The translations under genes were made by a program, and so were the position numbers. Under the pieces are notes generated by a model that saw only the letters and a list, made by a program, of their open reading frames with translations, was not told the DNA's origin and searched no databases. From Malachius bipustulatus (Eukaryota > Arthropoda > Insecta > Coleoptera > Melyridae), in assembly GCA_910589415.1 (NCBI GenBank), contig OU342638.1, positions 34,135,579 through 34,199,578 of the forward strand: a stretch of DNA of 64,000 nucleotides, written 5' to 3'. This document shows positions 12,250 through 23,639 of this stretch, piece by piece (the stretch's first letter is position 1; each line of letters starts with the position of its first letter).

Positions 12250-13570
12250 GTGGAGGAAATAATTTTTTTCCATGGAGTGCCACAGGACTCACTTGGGAGG
12301 CTTAAAATTTTTAACTAAAACCGATATATTGATTTAATTTTGGTTGTAACGATTCAAGATATTTTCTCGATTTAGCTCCAAGATATTTTTTTCCATTTCT
12401 TCTCTCGCTTAGCTCGTTTGCGGAGATCTTAGATTTTGTCAAGGAGTGCCACAGGAATCGCCCTTGAGCCTTACATAAAAGATTTTTTGTCCGAATTTGC
12501 TTCAAGATGAAATCGTATTGCTGTTTCTTGTAAGAAGGTTTTTCCATGGAACAGGGGACAGAGACAAAGACAATAAGACAAGAATTGTTTTTTAATTTAA
12601 TTTTGACAAAGAGTGCCACAGGAGTCAAATAAGAGCCTATATAATTTAATCACAATTATACCTTTTTATGCCCGCTCTGCGTTCATTTTTTCTGAGCACT
12701 AGGAGTAAAAGCAAATTTTTTCGATGGAGTGCCACAGGATAGATACTTAGGAACCTTCAAAATTTAATATGAATCAAAATTTTTTGAAAAAAAATTCCTC
12801 CAAGGTTTATTTAATCGCAAACAATGATATTTTTCAGCCAATTTTTTGACAAAGAGTGCCACAGGAGTCGCGTAAGAGCCTTAGGGGAATAATTTTACTT
12901 TTTATGCCCGCAGAGTTGAGATAAAGTATATTTTATTTCTCCTGCGTTCATTTTTTCCGCGTAAGAAGAGTATGAGCAATTTTTTTGCAACAGAGTGCCA
13001 CAGGGTACTCGGGAACATTAAAATTTAGTATTAACCGAAACTTTTTGAAAAAAATTCCTCCAAGGTCTATATAATCGCAAAAAACGATATTTCTTACCCA
13101 AAATTTTGACAAAGAGTGCTACAGGAGTCGTGCAAGAGCCTATATAATTTCATCAAAAATTAGTGGAATAATTTTACATTTAATGCCCGCTGAAGTGAGA
13201 TAAAGTACATTTTATCTCTCCTGCGCTCATTTTTTCCGCGCAAAAGCAGTATGAACAATTTTTTCCCAACAGAGTGCCATAGGGTACTTAGGAATCATTG
13301 AAATTTAGTATGAATCGGAATCAAAGGTCTATCATCGCAAAAATGATGTTCTCTAGCAAAATTTTTGACAAAGAGTGCCACACAGGAGTGTGAACGAGGA
13401 GTATGAAGAATTTTTTTTCGATGGAGTGCCACAGGGGTCTCTTTAGAACCATTAAAATTTTACCATTGTACTAAAAAAGAAAAAAAAAGGATTTAAAATG
13501 TTTAACCTTGTTGCAATAAAGTCTCTAGTTTTGGCAAGGGGTGCCGCAGGAGTCTCCTTTGAGCCTATAA
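12250..13570. repeat. Tandem repeat array with GAGTGCCACAGG core
   Basis: The core GAGTGCCACAGG, or a one- to three-base variant, occurs near 12274, 12445, 12610, 12728, 12854, 12991, 13113, 13270, 13373, 13425 and 13539. The copies mostly alternate between two contexts: TTTTGACAAAGAGTGCCACAGGAGTCG and TTTTTTC(G)ATGGAGTGCCACAGG. The full unit is therefore a higher-order dimer of roughly 270-290 bp. Flanks include GAGCCT.TA.AATTT and TTTTATGCCCGC. A single related copy occurs far away near 55860. Confidence 0.85.
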
Positions 13571-14700
13571 ATTTGCGTTATTGTACCAGCTGATTATCTC
13601 AATTTTATGAAAACTAACACTGTTGCCAGAGTTCTTGCAGTGAAAATATGGACATTTTGCATTGCAACGTCGTTGTATAACATAATTTTTCGCAAATATC
13701 CTAGAAAGTAGTTTTCTTGAACCTCCTCGTATTTACAACTGAATTTTATACACGCGGTCTTACTTAATAAGTGAAATATTACTCCTCGAAACTTATCGGC
13801 TCTGGGATATCGAAATACTCGTAAATTATGTTTGCTCTAAGCTAAACCAACAACCGACAAGACCGTCTTTATTATACTGTTTCGATGTTATAATAGGAAA
13901 CGCATATTTGAATACTAATGCGAAAGTATTTATATTTACCTGGTCGTTGGATTTTTACACAACTTTACGTGAAAATCATTCAGAAACGAGCAGAACAGAT
14001 GACTCTGACTTGCTCTTATATATGCGAAAAATGCCCTTAAACTAGACCACCAACAAAAACATCCTTGCTGATGATGAAATAAATAAAAATGTCAAAATTT
14101 GACAGCGACGTCCTCACAATTTTTTTTTCATAATTTTTTTTCCAAAATTACTAATTCACATCCAATCAAAACAAAGTCATACATCGCTCGTATATTTATC
14201 GATAAAATCAAGTCAACCTTGAGCGAACTTGCACGTGTCCCTTCTTCGTTAATTATGTAATTTAATCGGCGGTTCCAAGAACAAGATCGAGTCCAAAAAG
14301 CGCTTTTAGAAATGCAATAAAATCCAATAAACCCATAACAGCCAATTATAGTACAATTTTAGCACGAAAATTAGTAGATAAACATGGATAGTGACGTCGG
14401 CCATAAATAAAAAAAAGAAGACGTCACGGATCGGGCTAGTTTTGACCATGCTTATCTACCAATTGACGCAAGAAGTGTTGACGATCTCTGGAGGAAAAAC
14501 AACGCGAGGCGAAGAGAATCTCGAGCTTCCAATATAATTATTTTTTTTTATTCGACTCAGATTATGTAGATATTCATGATAACGCAATATGCAGACAATA
14601 ACCATCATGAGGACATTGTCTGCATATTGTAATTTATAAAGTAATCCCAGACTCAAATTATTTTTTTCAAGACTGAATACTCTTCCTCAAGCGATTGATT
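13571..14700. other. Intergenic, one hairpin, no gene recognised
   Basis: Apart from the small inverted repeat at 14585-14629, listed separately, only short unsupported open frames are present. Confidence 0.45.
14585..14629. repeat. Perfect 15-bp inverted repeat (hairpin)
   Basis: CAATATGCAGACAAT at 14585-14599 is perfectly complementary to ATTGTCTGCATATTG at 14615-14629 across a 15-base spacer. It could form a short stem-loop. Nothing nearby shows whether it is transcribed. Confidence 0.8.
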
Positions 14701-14702
14701 AA

Positions 14703-15402
14703 TACAGGGTGGTCCAGATTTTATATTTAAAAATGCCAGGAGCGATTCAAAACATAATTTAAAAAAATAAAAGTCTTAATAAACATTGGTTCTCGGAGCT
14801 TTCGTTTTTGAGATACAGGGTGTTAGAAAATTTTTGGAACTTAACAAAATTGGCCAACTAGAATAATTTGAATTTTTTGAAAATACTAGATTGGTTCTAC
14901 ATCTCAGCACTCTCGCGGTGATAACATTTAATCCAGTGGCGTTCTTTTTTTGTAAATAGTTTCTACGCCACTGACTTTAATGCAAATATGACATTTTGGT
15001 GGATACCTCGTATTGTTTAAAGAAGAAAAGTCATTTAACGTTTTGGTTGTAGGACGCACTTTTTTCAAGATATTCCACAATGTATTCACAAAAATGTTAT
15101 ATGTATTTGCATTAATACCCAAAGTCAGTGGCGTAGAAATTATTAAAAAAAGGAACGACACTGGATTAAATAATTTTATCACTACGAGAGTGCTGAAATG
15201 TAGAACCAATCTAGCATTGAGATTTTCAAAAATTTTAAATTATTCTAGTTAGGTAGCCAATTTTGATATAACCCAAAAAAAAACGACATTTTCTAACACC
15301 CTGTATCTCAAAACCCAAAGATCCAAGGACCAATTTATTAAGACTGTTATGTTTAAAATTATTTTTAAAATAGCTCCCGACATTTTAAATTCGAGGTGGT
15401 AG
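14703..15402. mobile_element. Foldback element 1 (~700 bp, ~300-bp inverted arms)
   Basis: The two halves are imperfect reverse complements. Left-arm blocks are TACAGGGTGGTCC (14703), AAATGCCAGGAGC, GAGATACAGGGTGTTAGAAAAT (about 14809), AGATTGGTTCTACAT and TTTCTACGCCACTGACTTTA. They reappear in reverse order and complement on the right as TAAAGTCAGTGGCGTAGAAA, ATGTAGAACCAATCT, CATTTTCTAACACCCTGTATCTC (about 15291-15309) and GCTCCCGACATTT. The centre (about 15000-15100) is not palindromic. No transposase frame is present, so this is a non-autonomous foldback or long-TIR MITE. The right terminus is worn and uncertain. Confidence 0.8.
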
Positions 15403-15455
15403 AAATACTCTAAGATCTAGACCCTCACCCTAGAATCATTAGTTTCTACGATGGC

Positions 15456-15482
15456 TATTATTATTATTATTATTATTATTAT
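15456..15482. repeat. (ATT)n microsatellite
   Basis: Uninterrupted ATT trinucleotide repeat, about nine units. Confidence 0.9.
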
Positions 15483-15803
15483 CCAGTCAACTAGGGAGCT
15501 TCTCAGGGCTCTAAACAGTTGGGTGCATTATTCTCCTGCTGACACTCTCGATTTCTGCTCATGCAGATTAGCAACCACAAGTAGTAAATTTATTTCTTTT
15601 TAATCGAGATTTCTTGTTTCCTTCGTTAAAGGCATTGTTCCACGTTGGATGCTATGAACGGGCGATACAGAGTTGGGCAAAGGATTTTGTTCTTCCATAA
15701 TCCCAGCGGGCTCAGTTGGGCGACAAACGAGAAGTGAGGGGATTATAAGAGATAATGAAACATAACTGGACAGGCAAGAAATACATGTGCGGCCTTGCCC
15801 ATA

Positions 15804-15833
15804 TACGAGGGCGGTCCGATAAGTACTTAGCCT
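15804..15833 (+). repeat. Left TIR of the mariner element
   Basis: A 30-base terminal inverted repeat preceded by TA target-site sequence at 15802-15803. It is an exact complement of the right TIR. Confidence 0.93.
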
Positions 15834-15971
15834 CACCGCCTGATGGCGCCACTAGCGCAAGATAAGTTTACTATCGTGTAGTACATTCTCGTAGAGCGCT
15901 ACTGTCAAAATTTCAGCCGAATCGGACTCGTAGTAGTCGTAGTTTTATTTTCACCGCGTGTGGAAGCGGGC

Positions 15972-17033
15972 ATGTGCGCAAAAATGGAAAAAGAGCAATA
16001 TCGGTCGGTGATTCGATTCTTGTTTTTGGAAGGGAAATCACGCAGCGAAATCAAAGAACGCTTGGATGCCGTGTACGGTGACTCTTCTCCTTCGATGGCG
16101 ACCGTCAAAAATTGGTTTAACGAATTTCAAAATTGTCGCACGTCGGTTTTTGATGAGCCACGCCCAGGTGCCCCGAAAACGGCTACTACGGAAGATAACG
16201 TGACAAAAATCCATGACCTCGTATTGACAGACCGCCGATTGAAGATACGCGAGATAGCTGAGACAGTAGGCATCTCAAAAGACCGCGTGGGTCATGTCCT
16301 GCATGAAATATTGGGCATGAGAAAGCTGTCGGCGCGATGGGTGCCGCGTTTGCTCAGTCTGGACAACAAGCGCAACCGTGAGACCACTTCAGAGCAGTGT
16401 TTGACGCTGTTTAAGCGCAATCCGAAGGAGTTTCTGCGTCGTTTCATGACCGTCGATGAAACATGGATCCAGTGGTACACGCCAGAGACCAAGGAACAGT
16501 CGAAACAGTGGACTTCACATGGCGAACGTGCTCCGAAGAAGGCGAAAACTGTCTTATCTGCCGGAAAGGTAATGGCCACCGTTTTCTGGGATTCACAAGG
16601 TGTGATCTACATCGACTACCTGGAGAAGGGCAAAACGATCACTGGGCTGTACTATGCCGAATTATTGGGCCGATTCAACGGCGAATTGCAGAAAAAACGG
16701 CCCCATTTGGCGAAGAAAAAAGTGCTCTTCCACCATGACAACGCACCGGCTCACACCTCCGCCCTCGCCACGGCCAAATTGATCGAATTGGGCTACGAAC
16801 TACTGCCCCATCCACCGTATTCCCCAGATTTGGCCCCATGCGACTTCTATTTATTCCCAAACTTGAAAAAGTCACTCGGCGGGCAGAAATTTGAGTCGAA
16901 TGAGGAGGTGATCGCCGCCACGGAGGCCTACTTTGCAGACCTTGAGAAAAAGTATTTTTCAGACGGGTTAAAGAAGTTGGAGCATCGCTGGGTCAAGTGT
17001 ATCGAGCTAAAAGGAGACTACGTTGAGAAATAA
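15972..17033 (+). CDS. Mariner transposase (DD34D)
   Basis: A 353-residue protein from the first ATG in frame to the TAA at 17033, the usual length for mariner transposases. It catalyses cut-and-paste transposition by cleaving at the TIRs and inserting at TA. The N-terminal half (about residues 5-120) has the paired helix-turn-helix DNA-binding layout, including EGKSRSEI and TVKNWFNEF. The catalytic triad is visible: D162 in TVDETWI, D256 in HHDNAPAHTS, and D291 in PPYSPDLAPCDFYLFP. The last two are separated by 34 residues, the mariner DD34D signature. The linker motif usually WVPHEL reads WVPRLL here. No stop or frameshift is seen. A slightly longer frame starts at a GTG (15960), but eukaryotic initiation favours the ATG. 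Whether the protein is active cannot be judged from sequence. Confidence 0.95.
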   Translation: MCAKMEKEQYRSVIRFLFLEGKSRSEIKERLDAVYGDSSPSMATVKNWFNEFQNCRTSVFDEPRPGAPKTATTEDNVTKIHDLVLTDRRLKIREIAETVGISKDRVGHVLHEILGMRKLSARWVPRLLSLDNKRNRETTSEQCLTLFKRNPKEFLRRFMTVDETWIQWYTPETKEQSKQWTSHGERAPKKAKTVLSAGKVMATVFWDSQGVIYIDYLEKGKTITGLYYAELLGRFNGELQKKRPHLAKKKVLFHHDNAPAHTSALATAKLIELGYELLPHPPYSPDLAPCDFYLFPNLKKSLGGQKFESNEEVIAATEAYFADLEKKYFSDGLKKLEHRWVKCIELKGDYVEK

Positions 17034-17070
17034 ATCGCCACTTTTCAAAAATTTTCGTTTTTCTTTTGTT

Positions 17071-17100
17071 AGGCTAAGTACTTATCGGACCGCCCTCGTA
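17071..17100 (-). repeat. Right TIR of the mariner element
   Basis: A 30-base terminal inverted repeat followed by TA at 17101-17102, complementary to the left TIR. Confidence 0.93.
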
Positions 17101-17201
17101 TATAGCAGTGTTGCCAGATTTGTTGTTGCAGTGTATACCTAATCAATTTATTATTAATAATTGAAGTCGAGTAGGTAGTAGGTACGTACCTACCTATGGC
17201 T

Positions 17202-17338
17202 ATGTTGCACTTTAGCGCCATCGGTAAATCAGGTCTTTGGTCAGGGTAAGCTTTTTTTCCTTCAAATGTCCCTAAAATGAAAAAAAAAACCTACCCTGAC
17301 CAAAGACCTGACTTACCGGTGACGTTAAAGTGCAACAT
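17202..17338. mobile_element. Hairpin MITE-like inverted repeat (~49-bp arms)
   Basis: The left arm 17202-17250 contains ATGTTGCACTTTA, TCAGGTCTTTGGTCAGGGTA. The right arm 17290-17338 is its near-perfect complement: TACCCTGACCAAAGACCTGA, TAAAGTGCAACAT. Only a few bases differ, mostly in the GCGCCATCGGTAAA / TTACCGGTGACG stretch. A spacer of about 39 bases, mostly A and T, separates them. There is no coding capacity. The high arm identity fits a young hairpin element or a snap-back insertion. Confidence 0.85.
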
Positions 17339-17734
17339 TACCCCTACCTACATCATTTTTCGATCGTTCCTTATATAGGTACATTATTATAGTCACAATA
17401 ATAATTAATTGTAACGAGAACGTAGAAAATCGGAATTTCTGTAAAATCTGGCAACGTAGCCATACAAGAGCATGCAAAAAAGTCGGATAATAATCAACCA
17501 AGTCTCCAATTATTGGTTCAACGGTATCTAGAAATTCTTTGGCCCAACTGAGCTCCAGGATTATAGGACCATCCGTAGAGTCGAAGGGTCACGCAGGCAA
17601 TTAGGCCCAACTCGTGAACGCCGCTATGAGCAACCGCGGCAGTTGTGACGTCAAAATTCTGAGTTCAACAGCCCTTGAACTGGCTTACTTAACATCTCAG
17701 CAAACTCGATTTAAAATTAACCTGCATACAATAA

Positions 17735-18440
17735 TATACAGGGTGAATTATATGCAATGGATAAATTCATTTTCTCAGTTAATATTTGAAGAATAAAAAT
17801 GTAAAAAAAATTATACAGGGTGTTCCTTGACTCAGTAATGACGACATTGTCTATTATTTTTTTAAATAGGACACCCTGTATATTGTTACATTTTCAGATT
17901 GTTTAAGAAAAACGAGTTAGAATGATTTTTACAGTTGCAGTTTAAAATGAGTATATGAGTTATGAGTTATAAACAAATGAAAATAGAAATTTTTCAATTT
18001 TCAAAGTTGTTCGGCTCAAGATACACTTGTAAGATGACACTTGAAAAGTTAAGATAGGGACATGTAAGCCGTTTTCTGATATTTTGAGCTGTTTCCGATT
18101 TACACTGTTTTCAAAATGAGAAATGACGATTTTCACTTGTTTATAACTCATGAACGAAGTTCTTAATGTCAACTGTACCTGTAAAAACCATTCTTACTCT
18201 ATTTTCTCAGTAAATATGAAAATACAATAATATACAGGGTGTTCTATTTAAAACAAACAAAATAGATCAAAAAATCGTCATTTACTGAGACAAGGAACAC
18301 CCTGTATATTTTTTTACATCAACAGAAAGTGAATTTAATTATAAAATTGATCTGTTTCGGTTTTTTTTTGTTATTTTTCAAATATTAATTGAGAAAGTGA
18401 ATTTATTCGTTACATAAATGATTCACCCTGTATATTTCAG
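17735..18440. mobile_element. Foldback element 2 (~700 bp) with internal ACAGGGTG ends
   Basis: The element starts ATATACAGGGTGAATTATAT (about 17735) and ends ATGATTCACCCTGTATAT (about 18419-18436). Nested inside are ATACAGGGTGTTCCTTGACTC (about 17813) and its mirror GAGACAAGGAACACCCTGTAT (about 18287). Also inside are GGACACCCTGTATATTG and CAATAATATACAGGGTGTTC, and near the centre ATGAGTTATAAACAAATGAAAAT against TTTTCACTTGTTTATAACTCATGA. No transposase is present. The repeated ACAGGGTG at outer and inner borders suggests a composite of nested inverted-repeat elements. Confidence 0.8.
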
Positions 18441-19885
18441 TTTGATTGTTTGGTCGTCAAAAATGACATGAATCTGAGGACAAAAATTCGAACAAGCGTT
18501 GCGACAATAAGTTTCGCTTTTCGTAAGGCTCATCAGTTAATTAGTTTTAAAGTGCCAGGTAATAAATACGTTCTACTACAATAATTACGCTTATAATAAA
18601 CCGCGCAGTGTAAGACCATCTTTACCACTTAATTCAAAACGTTATTGATCGCATTAAGAAATGACATAATTATTCTCGTTAGCAGTCAAGTTCTTGAGCG
18701 CCTAAAATTTAGGTTAAAGTCACCGAGTCAGTGTAACCCACTTGACTTTTACCACTTGTGACTTACTCACTCGTGTACGCGCGCACACAAGACGAAGGTG
18801 TCTTCAAAGTTAAATAATTGGGCCAAATCAATGTTGGCTTTATTAGGTGGGATGGGAAATAATAATTATTATCGATCGGCTAATTGATCGTTGGATGATG
18901 ATGTTGATGAGTAACGTTTATTAATATTTTCAACTCACTCTGTACGATGTGTTTGTTTTATATAATTTGACGGTCGCCGGACGATGACTATTTTTTTTTA
19001 GCAGGGTGTAATTATTTGAATTATGATAATTTTCGTGTTTTTAGTAGGTACGAGTAGGTAACGAAATCGCGACCGAGTATTGCAATTTTTCCTTTTGTTC
19101 TAAGCGACGGGGTCTCGGGGAATTAAATAAAAAATGGAAATGAATAAGTACTTACCTACCTAGCTGTGCATTTTAATTGTTTACATTCATTCCGGAGAGT
19201 TTATTAAGGTCGTCGTCGCTTATTATGCTCGTACCCGTCGTAATGACATATTATATTAATATTAAATTCCGTTCATAAATAAATAAATTACATAGGTAGG
19301 TACCTGCCTGTTGAATTTTTATTCGGTTATTTATCGTCGCGTTAATTGATGTCCTTAATTCGTAATTTTTTTGTTAGGTTTTACTATAATAATAGTATGT
19401 GTATTTCAAAGGTTTTCAATACTATCTTGATGTAATCGTTTTTAATAAGATTTTATAATTTTTTTATTATTTACTATTGTAGCGTAGGATTGTTTATTTG
19501 TTTATTTTTATTAAGGTCAAACACTAATAATAATTAAAAGGAAACACTAATAAATAGTAATCGTTATTATTGAAAACGCGACAAAAAAAAAAACCGAGCA
19601 GGTAGGTAGTTATAATTTTACCAAAGTTGCCAAAAATAATTTTGTTATTTTTGGTTTAAGGATCTATTTTTAGTAACTTTCACAAGCCAATAAACCTCAG
19701 GTTTTCCTCAAGTTTTTCATCATTAACTGCGTGAAATAAAAATTTCTATAAAAATCGACCAAACAATGAAAATTATTTTCGTTCGAAATGGAAAATTTTG
19801 AACAAACATAAAAAAACAAAAAACTTGCGTTTACTTTTTAACAAAATTTACAAAATTTGCAAAAATTTTTTTTAGAAGATCATGC
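18441..19885. other. Intergenic AT-rich DNA
   Basis: No gene is recognised. Several TAGGTA / TACCTA words occur, including CTTACCTACCTAGCTG near 19151 and CATAGGTAGGTACCTGCC near 19291. Confidence 0.5.
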
Positions 19886-19889
19886 TTTT

Positions 19890-22720
19890 TCTAAAGTTTT
19901 ACGGGACATTATCATTAATCGCGTGAAAACCAAAATAGTAATAAAAATCCTTAAATAATCGTTAAATAAGAGAGAATTTTAGATTCTAGTAAAGATGCTT
20001 GAAATCTAAAATTTTTAACAAAATTTCACAGAAAAAAAACAAAAAAAAATAGCTTTTACGGGACATTATCGTCATCGGCCTAAAAACCAAAATATAAATA
20101 CATCAAAAGTCGTAAAAGAAGTCGAAATTTTGGATTTTGGTAAATATTGCTCGAAATATAAATTTTTTTTACCAAAAGTCACTGATAAAAAAACATAAAA
20201 AAGTAGCGTTTACGGGACATTTTCATTAACTGCGTGAAAACCAAAATAATAATAAAAAATCCATAAATAATCGTTAAATAAGTGAGAAATTAGGATTCTA
20301 GTTAACATGCTCCAAATCTAAAATAATTTCACAGAAAAAAAATATAAAAAAGTAGCGTTTACGGGACATTATCATCTGTCTGAAAATTAAAATATAAAAA
20401 AAATACATCAAAAATCGTATTAGAAGTCAAAATTTTGGTAAATATTGCTCCAAGTCTAAAATTTTGGGAAAAAATTAACAGAAACACAAAAAGTAGCGTT
20501 TTTTTTTGCGTGAAAATCAAACATAATAAGAAAAAATCCATAAAAAAAATCTTCAAATAAGTATAAATTTTGGATTTTGGTCAATATTGCTCGACATCTA
20601 AATTTTTTGACCAAGATAAAAAACATAAAAAAGTAGCATTTACGGAACATTATCATTAACTGCATAAAAATCGTTAAATAAGTGAAAATTTTGGATTCCG
20701 GTAAATATGCTCGAAATCTAAAATTGTGAACAAAATTTCACAGAAAAAAAAACATAAAAAAGTAAGTTTTACGGGACAGTATCATCATCGGCCTAAAAAC
20801 CAAAATATTAAAAAAAAATACATCAAAAATCGTAACAGAAATCAAAATTTTGGTAAATATTGCTCCAAGTCTAAAATTTTGGGAAAAAATTCACAGAAAG
20901 ACATAAAAAGTAGCGTTTACGGGACATTATCACTTTTGGCCGTAGAAAACAAACATAATTTTTTTTTAATCCATAAAAAATTGTTAAAAGTAAAAATTTT
21001 GGTAAATATTGCTCGAAATCTAAAATTTTGGCAAAAACTAATAGAAAAAAAAAACAAAAAAGCACTTATCGTTTACGGGACATTATCATCATCGGCCTAA
21101 AAAACAAAATATTTAAAAAAATACATAAAAAATCGTAAAAGTCAAAATTTTGTAACTATTGCTCCAAGTCTCAAACTTTAGGAAAAAATTCACAGAAAGG
21201 AACATGAAAAGTAGCGTTTACGGGACATTATCACTTTTGGCCGTGGAAAACAAACATAGAAAAAAATTCATAAAAAATCGACAAATAAGTGGAAATTTTA
21301 GATTTTTGGTAAATATTGCTTCAAATTTAAAATTTTTTACCAAAAGTCACAGAAAAAAACCAGAAAAGTAGCGTTTAACATTATCAATAACTGCGTGAAA
21401 AACAAAATATTAAAAAAATCCATAAAAAAATCATCAAATGAGTGAAAATTTTGGTTTTTGGTAAATATGGCTCAAAATTTAAAATTATTGACCAAAAGTC
21501 ACAAAAAAAATGTTACGTTTACGGGACATTATCATTTGACTGCGTGAAAACCAAAATAATTTTCAAAAATCCATAAAAAAATCGTCAAGTACTTATGTAA
21601 AAATCGTGAATTTTGGTATAAATATGCTCGAAATCTAAAATTTTGAACAAAATTTCACAGAACAAAAAACATAAAAATTGTATAGATTTCTTGACTCTAC
21701 TGCAAACTGCGTGAAAGTCAATTACATAATTATTATTCATGCAGAAAATCGGCGAAAAAAAAAGAAAATTTATGGACCGTTACATTCAGCCCAGCCAAAT
21801 AAATAAAATAAAGTTGAAAAACGTCAAAAAAGTTATATGGTTATCCATTATCGTAAACTACGTGAAATATAGTAAATCGGCAAAATAGTGCAAATTTTGG
21901 GCCTTGTATACTTTAAATAAATGTAACAGCTCAGACTCTAAAAATTTTCTATGAGAAAATTAAAAAGCGAAGATTTCAGTACATAAACATTCAGGACGTG
22001 GTTGTAGGTATCTAATTGCTCTAAACCTGAAAATTTGAACAAAAATTCGGGTCAAAAATCATCAAAAATCAAAACCTAAAAACTCCTTCGAAACCACATT
22101 TTGAATTATTTTTTCAGAAAAGCGGTACAAAAGTGAAAATTCTGTGACTTTTTTCAATCAGCCCGGCCAAAGCAGTTGTAACTGCAAGAAAACAAAGATT
22201 GGAAAACAATCAATAAAAAATACTAAAAAAAAGCTGCGCTTCCTGGATGTGATCATAAACTGCGTGAAAAACAACTTGTGACTTTAATTTGTCAAAAAAG
22301 TTAAGATTTTGGGACATAATATCTAGCACAGCCCGAGTAACTGGTCGGAGTGAAAACCAAAAATGTAGAATTCGCGTCAAAAATCATCAAAATGGACTTT
22401 ATTAAACAAAAAACTGCGTGAAACCCAAATTTTGAATTATATTTCAGAAAATCGACACAAAAGTGACTTTTTTGCATTCAACCCAGCCGAAGCAGTTGTA
22501 CCTAACTGAAAGAAAACAAAAATTTTGAAAAAAAATCACTAAAAAATAGTCAAAAAAGTTGCCCTTCTCGCATGTGATCATATTTCAAACTGCGTAAAAA
22601 GCAAAATTTGACTTTTTATACGGAAAATCGAAAAATCTAAAATTTGAAAAAAAAAATCAACAAAAAAGCTGCTATTTTCAGATCTTATCATAAACTGCGT
22701 TAAAATATAATTTAATAATT
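19890..22720. repeat. ~155-bp AT-rich satellite, roughly 18 units
   Basis: Each unit has the order GTAGCGTTTACGGGACATTATCA, then CTGCGTGAAAACCAAAAT or CGGCCTAAAAACCAAAAT, then a CATAAAAAATCGT..AA block, AATTTTGGTAAATATTGCTC, and AATCTAAAATTTT..ACAAAATTTCACAGAAAAAAAACATAAAAAA. The two middle variants tend to alternate, indicating a two-unit higher-order repeat. Beyond about 21700 the copies are more diverged but still carry AAACTGCGTGAAA and GATCATAAACTGCG. Long A/T runs give many spurious short open frames. Confidence 0.85.
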
Positions 22721-22970
22721 TTAACAAAAATTACTATGAAATATCGTAAAAATTGGATGGTTTTTCAACATTTTCAACAAAATTCCTGCTTAAAGAGTCG
22801 AATTTAGCTAGAAATATAACTTTAGAACCAAGATCTCTGTAAAAACAAACATTAAAGAAGTTTGGTTGTCATTTTGGACATAAAAAGTCAAATTCAGAAC
22901 AAAGATTTGTGTCAAAAATGTCAAAACATCTCAGAAAGAAAACTCTCTAGAAATTTTACGCTCCTCTGTC

Positions 22971-23028
22971 TAGGGTACCTGTATTACCGACATTAACGCT
23001 TGTCAATGTCGGTAATACAGGCACCCTA
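22971..23028. repeat. 24-bp near-perfect hairpin
   Basis: TAGGGTACCTGTATTACCGA plus CATT (22971-22994) pairs with the complementary arm 23005-23028 with one mismatch, across a 10-base loop. This is a compact strong stem-loop of 58 bases. It lies about 740 bases upstream of the first coding exon of gene A. It could be a TE footprint or a transcribed hairpin. Confidence 0.85.
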
Positions 23029-23639
23029 CACCCCCTACACCTGACAGTAGAAGTGCCAGATAGGTCCTTCCCTCCTTTACCACTACCACTACCACTACTA
23101 CCAACACGACCATGAAAAGGGAAAAACAAGGTTGTCTACATTTAAGAATTTTATTCCGAAATTAACACGATTTTCAAGATATTAAATCTGATCAATGGTT
23201 TTTAAAATTCGAAACAAGTTCAGTCAAGTTATTAAAATAGTGACGCAGAAATTTTCTAATAAAATTCACACGTAATCACTGTATCATAAATTATAACCTT
23301 AAGCTGTTGCTGAAAACGTTTTTGCTTAAATTAATTATTATTGACTTACGTATAATTTTTTTTCAGGAAAACTCCCAAAGCAAACTACGTAATAATTAAG
23401 CCACCTATTGATGAATAATTCAACATTTTTAATGCTGCTAATTAATATCACATGAATATAGTTACAATGATGGACGTTTATAATTTATAACTAATACTGA
23501 TAGAAGGAAAAAAACAACAAATTTAAAGGTAAATATAATAAACATGCAAGTACTATGTAATATTATTATTTTTCGGACTTAGAACTCCTCGTGAAAATTT
23601 TTTCAACTTATCATATTATTTAAACCTCAAAAAAAATAC

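Larger units (their letters stand above)
15804..17100 (+). mobile_element. Full-length mariner transposon
   Basis: The 1297-bp element has 30-bp terminal inverted repeats at 15804-15833 and 17071-17100, beginning TACGAGGGCGGTCCGATA. By eye they match at every position. Both ends are flanked by the TA dinucleotide (15802-15803 and 17101-17102) that Tc1/mariner elements duplicate on insertion. A single uninterrupted transposase gene fills the interior on the + strand. Overall length matches the usual ~1.3 kb of mariners. Perfect TIRs and an open frame suggest a recent insertion. I do not assign the mariner subfamily. Confidence 0.95.

Noticed and set aside
16292..16875. Open frames on the - strand and in other frames within the mariner
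   Set aside because: Shadows of the transposase gene on the opposite strand or in another frame.
20726..21371. Lysine/asparagine-rich open frames
   Set aside because: They follow the A-rich ~155-bp satellite and repeat with it.
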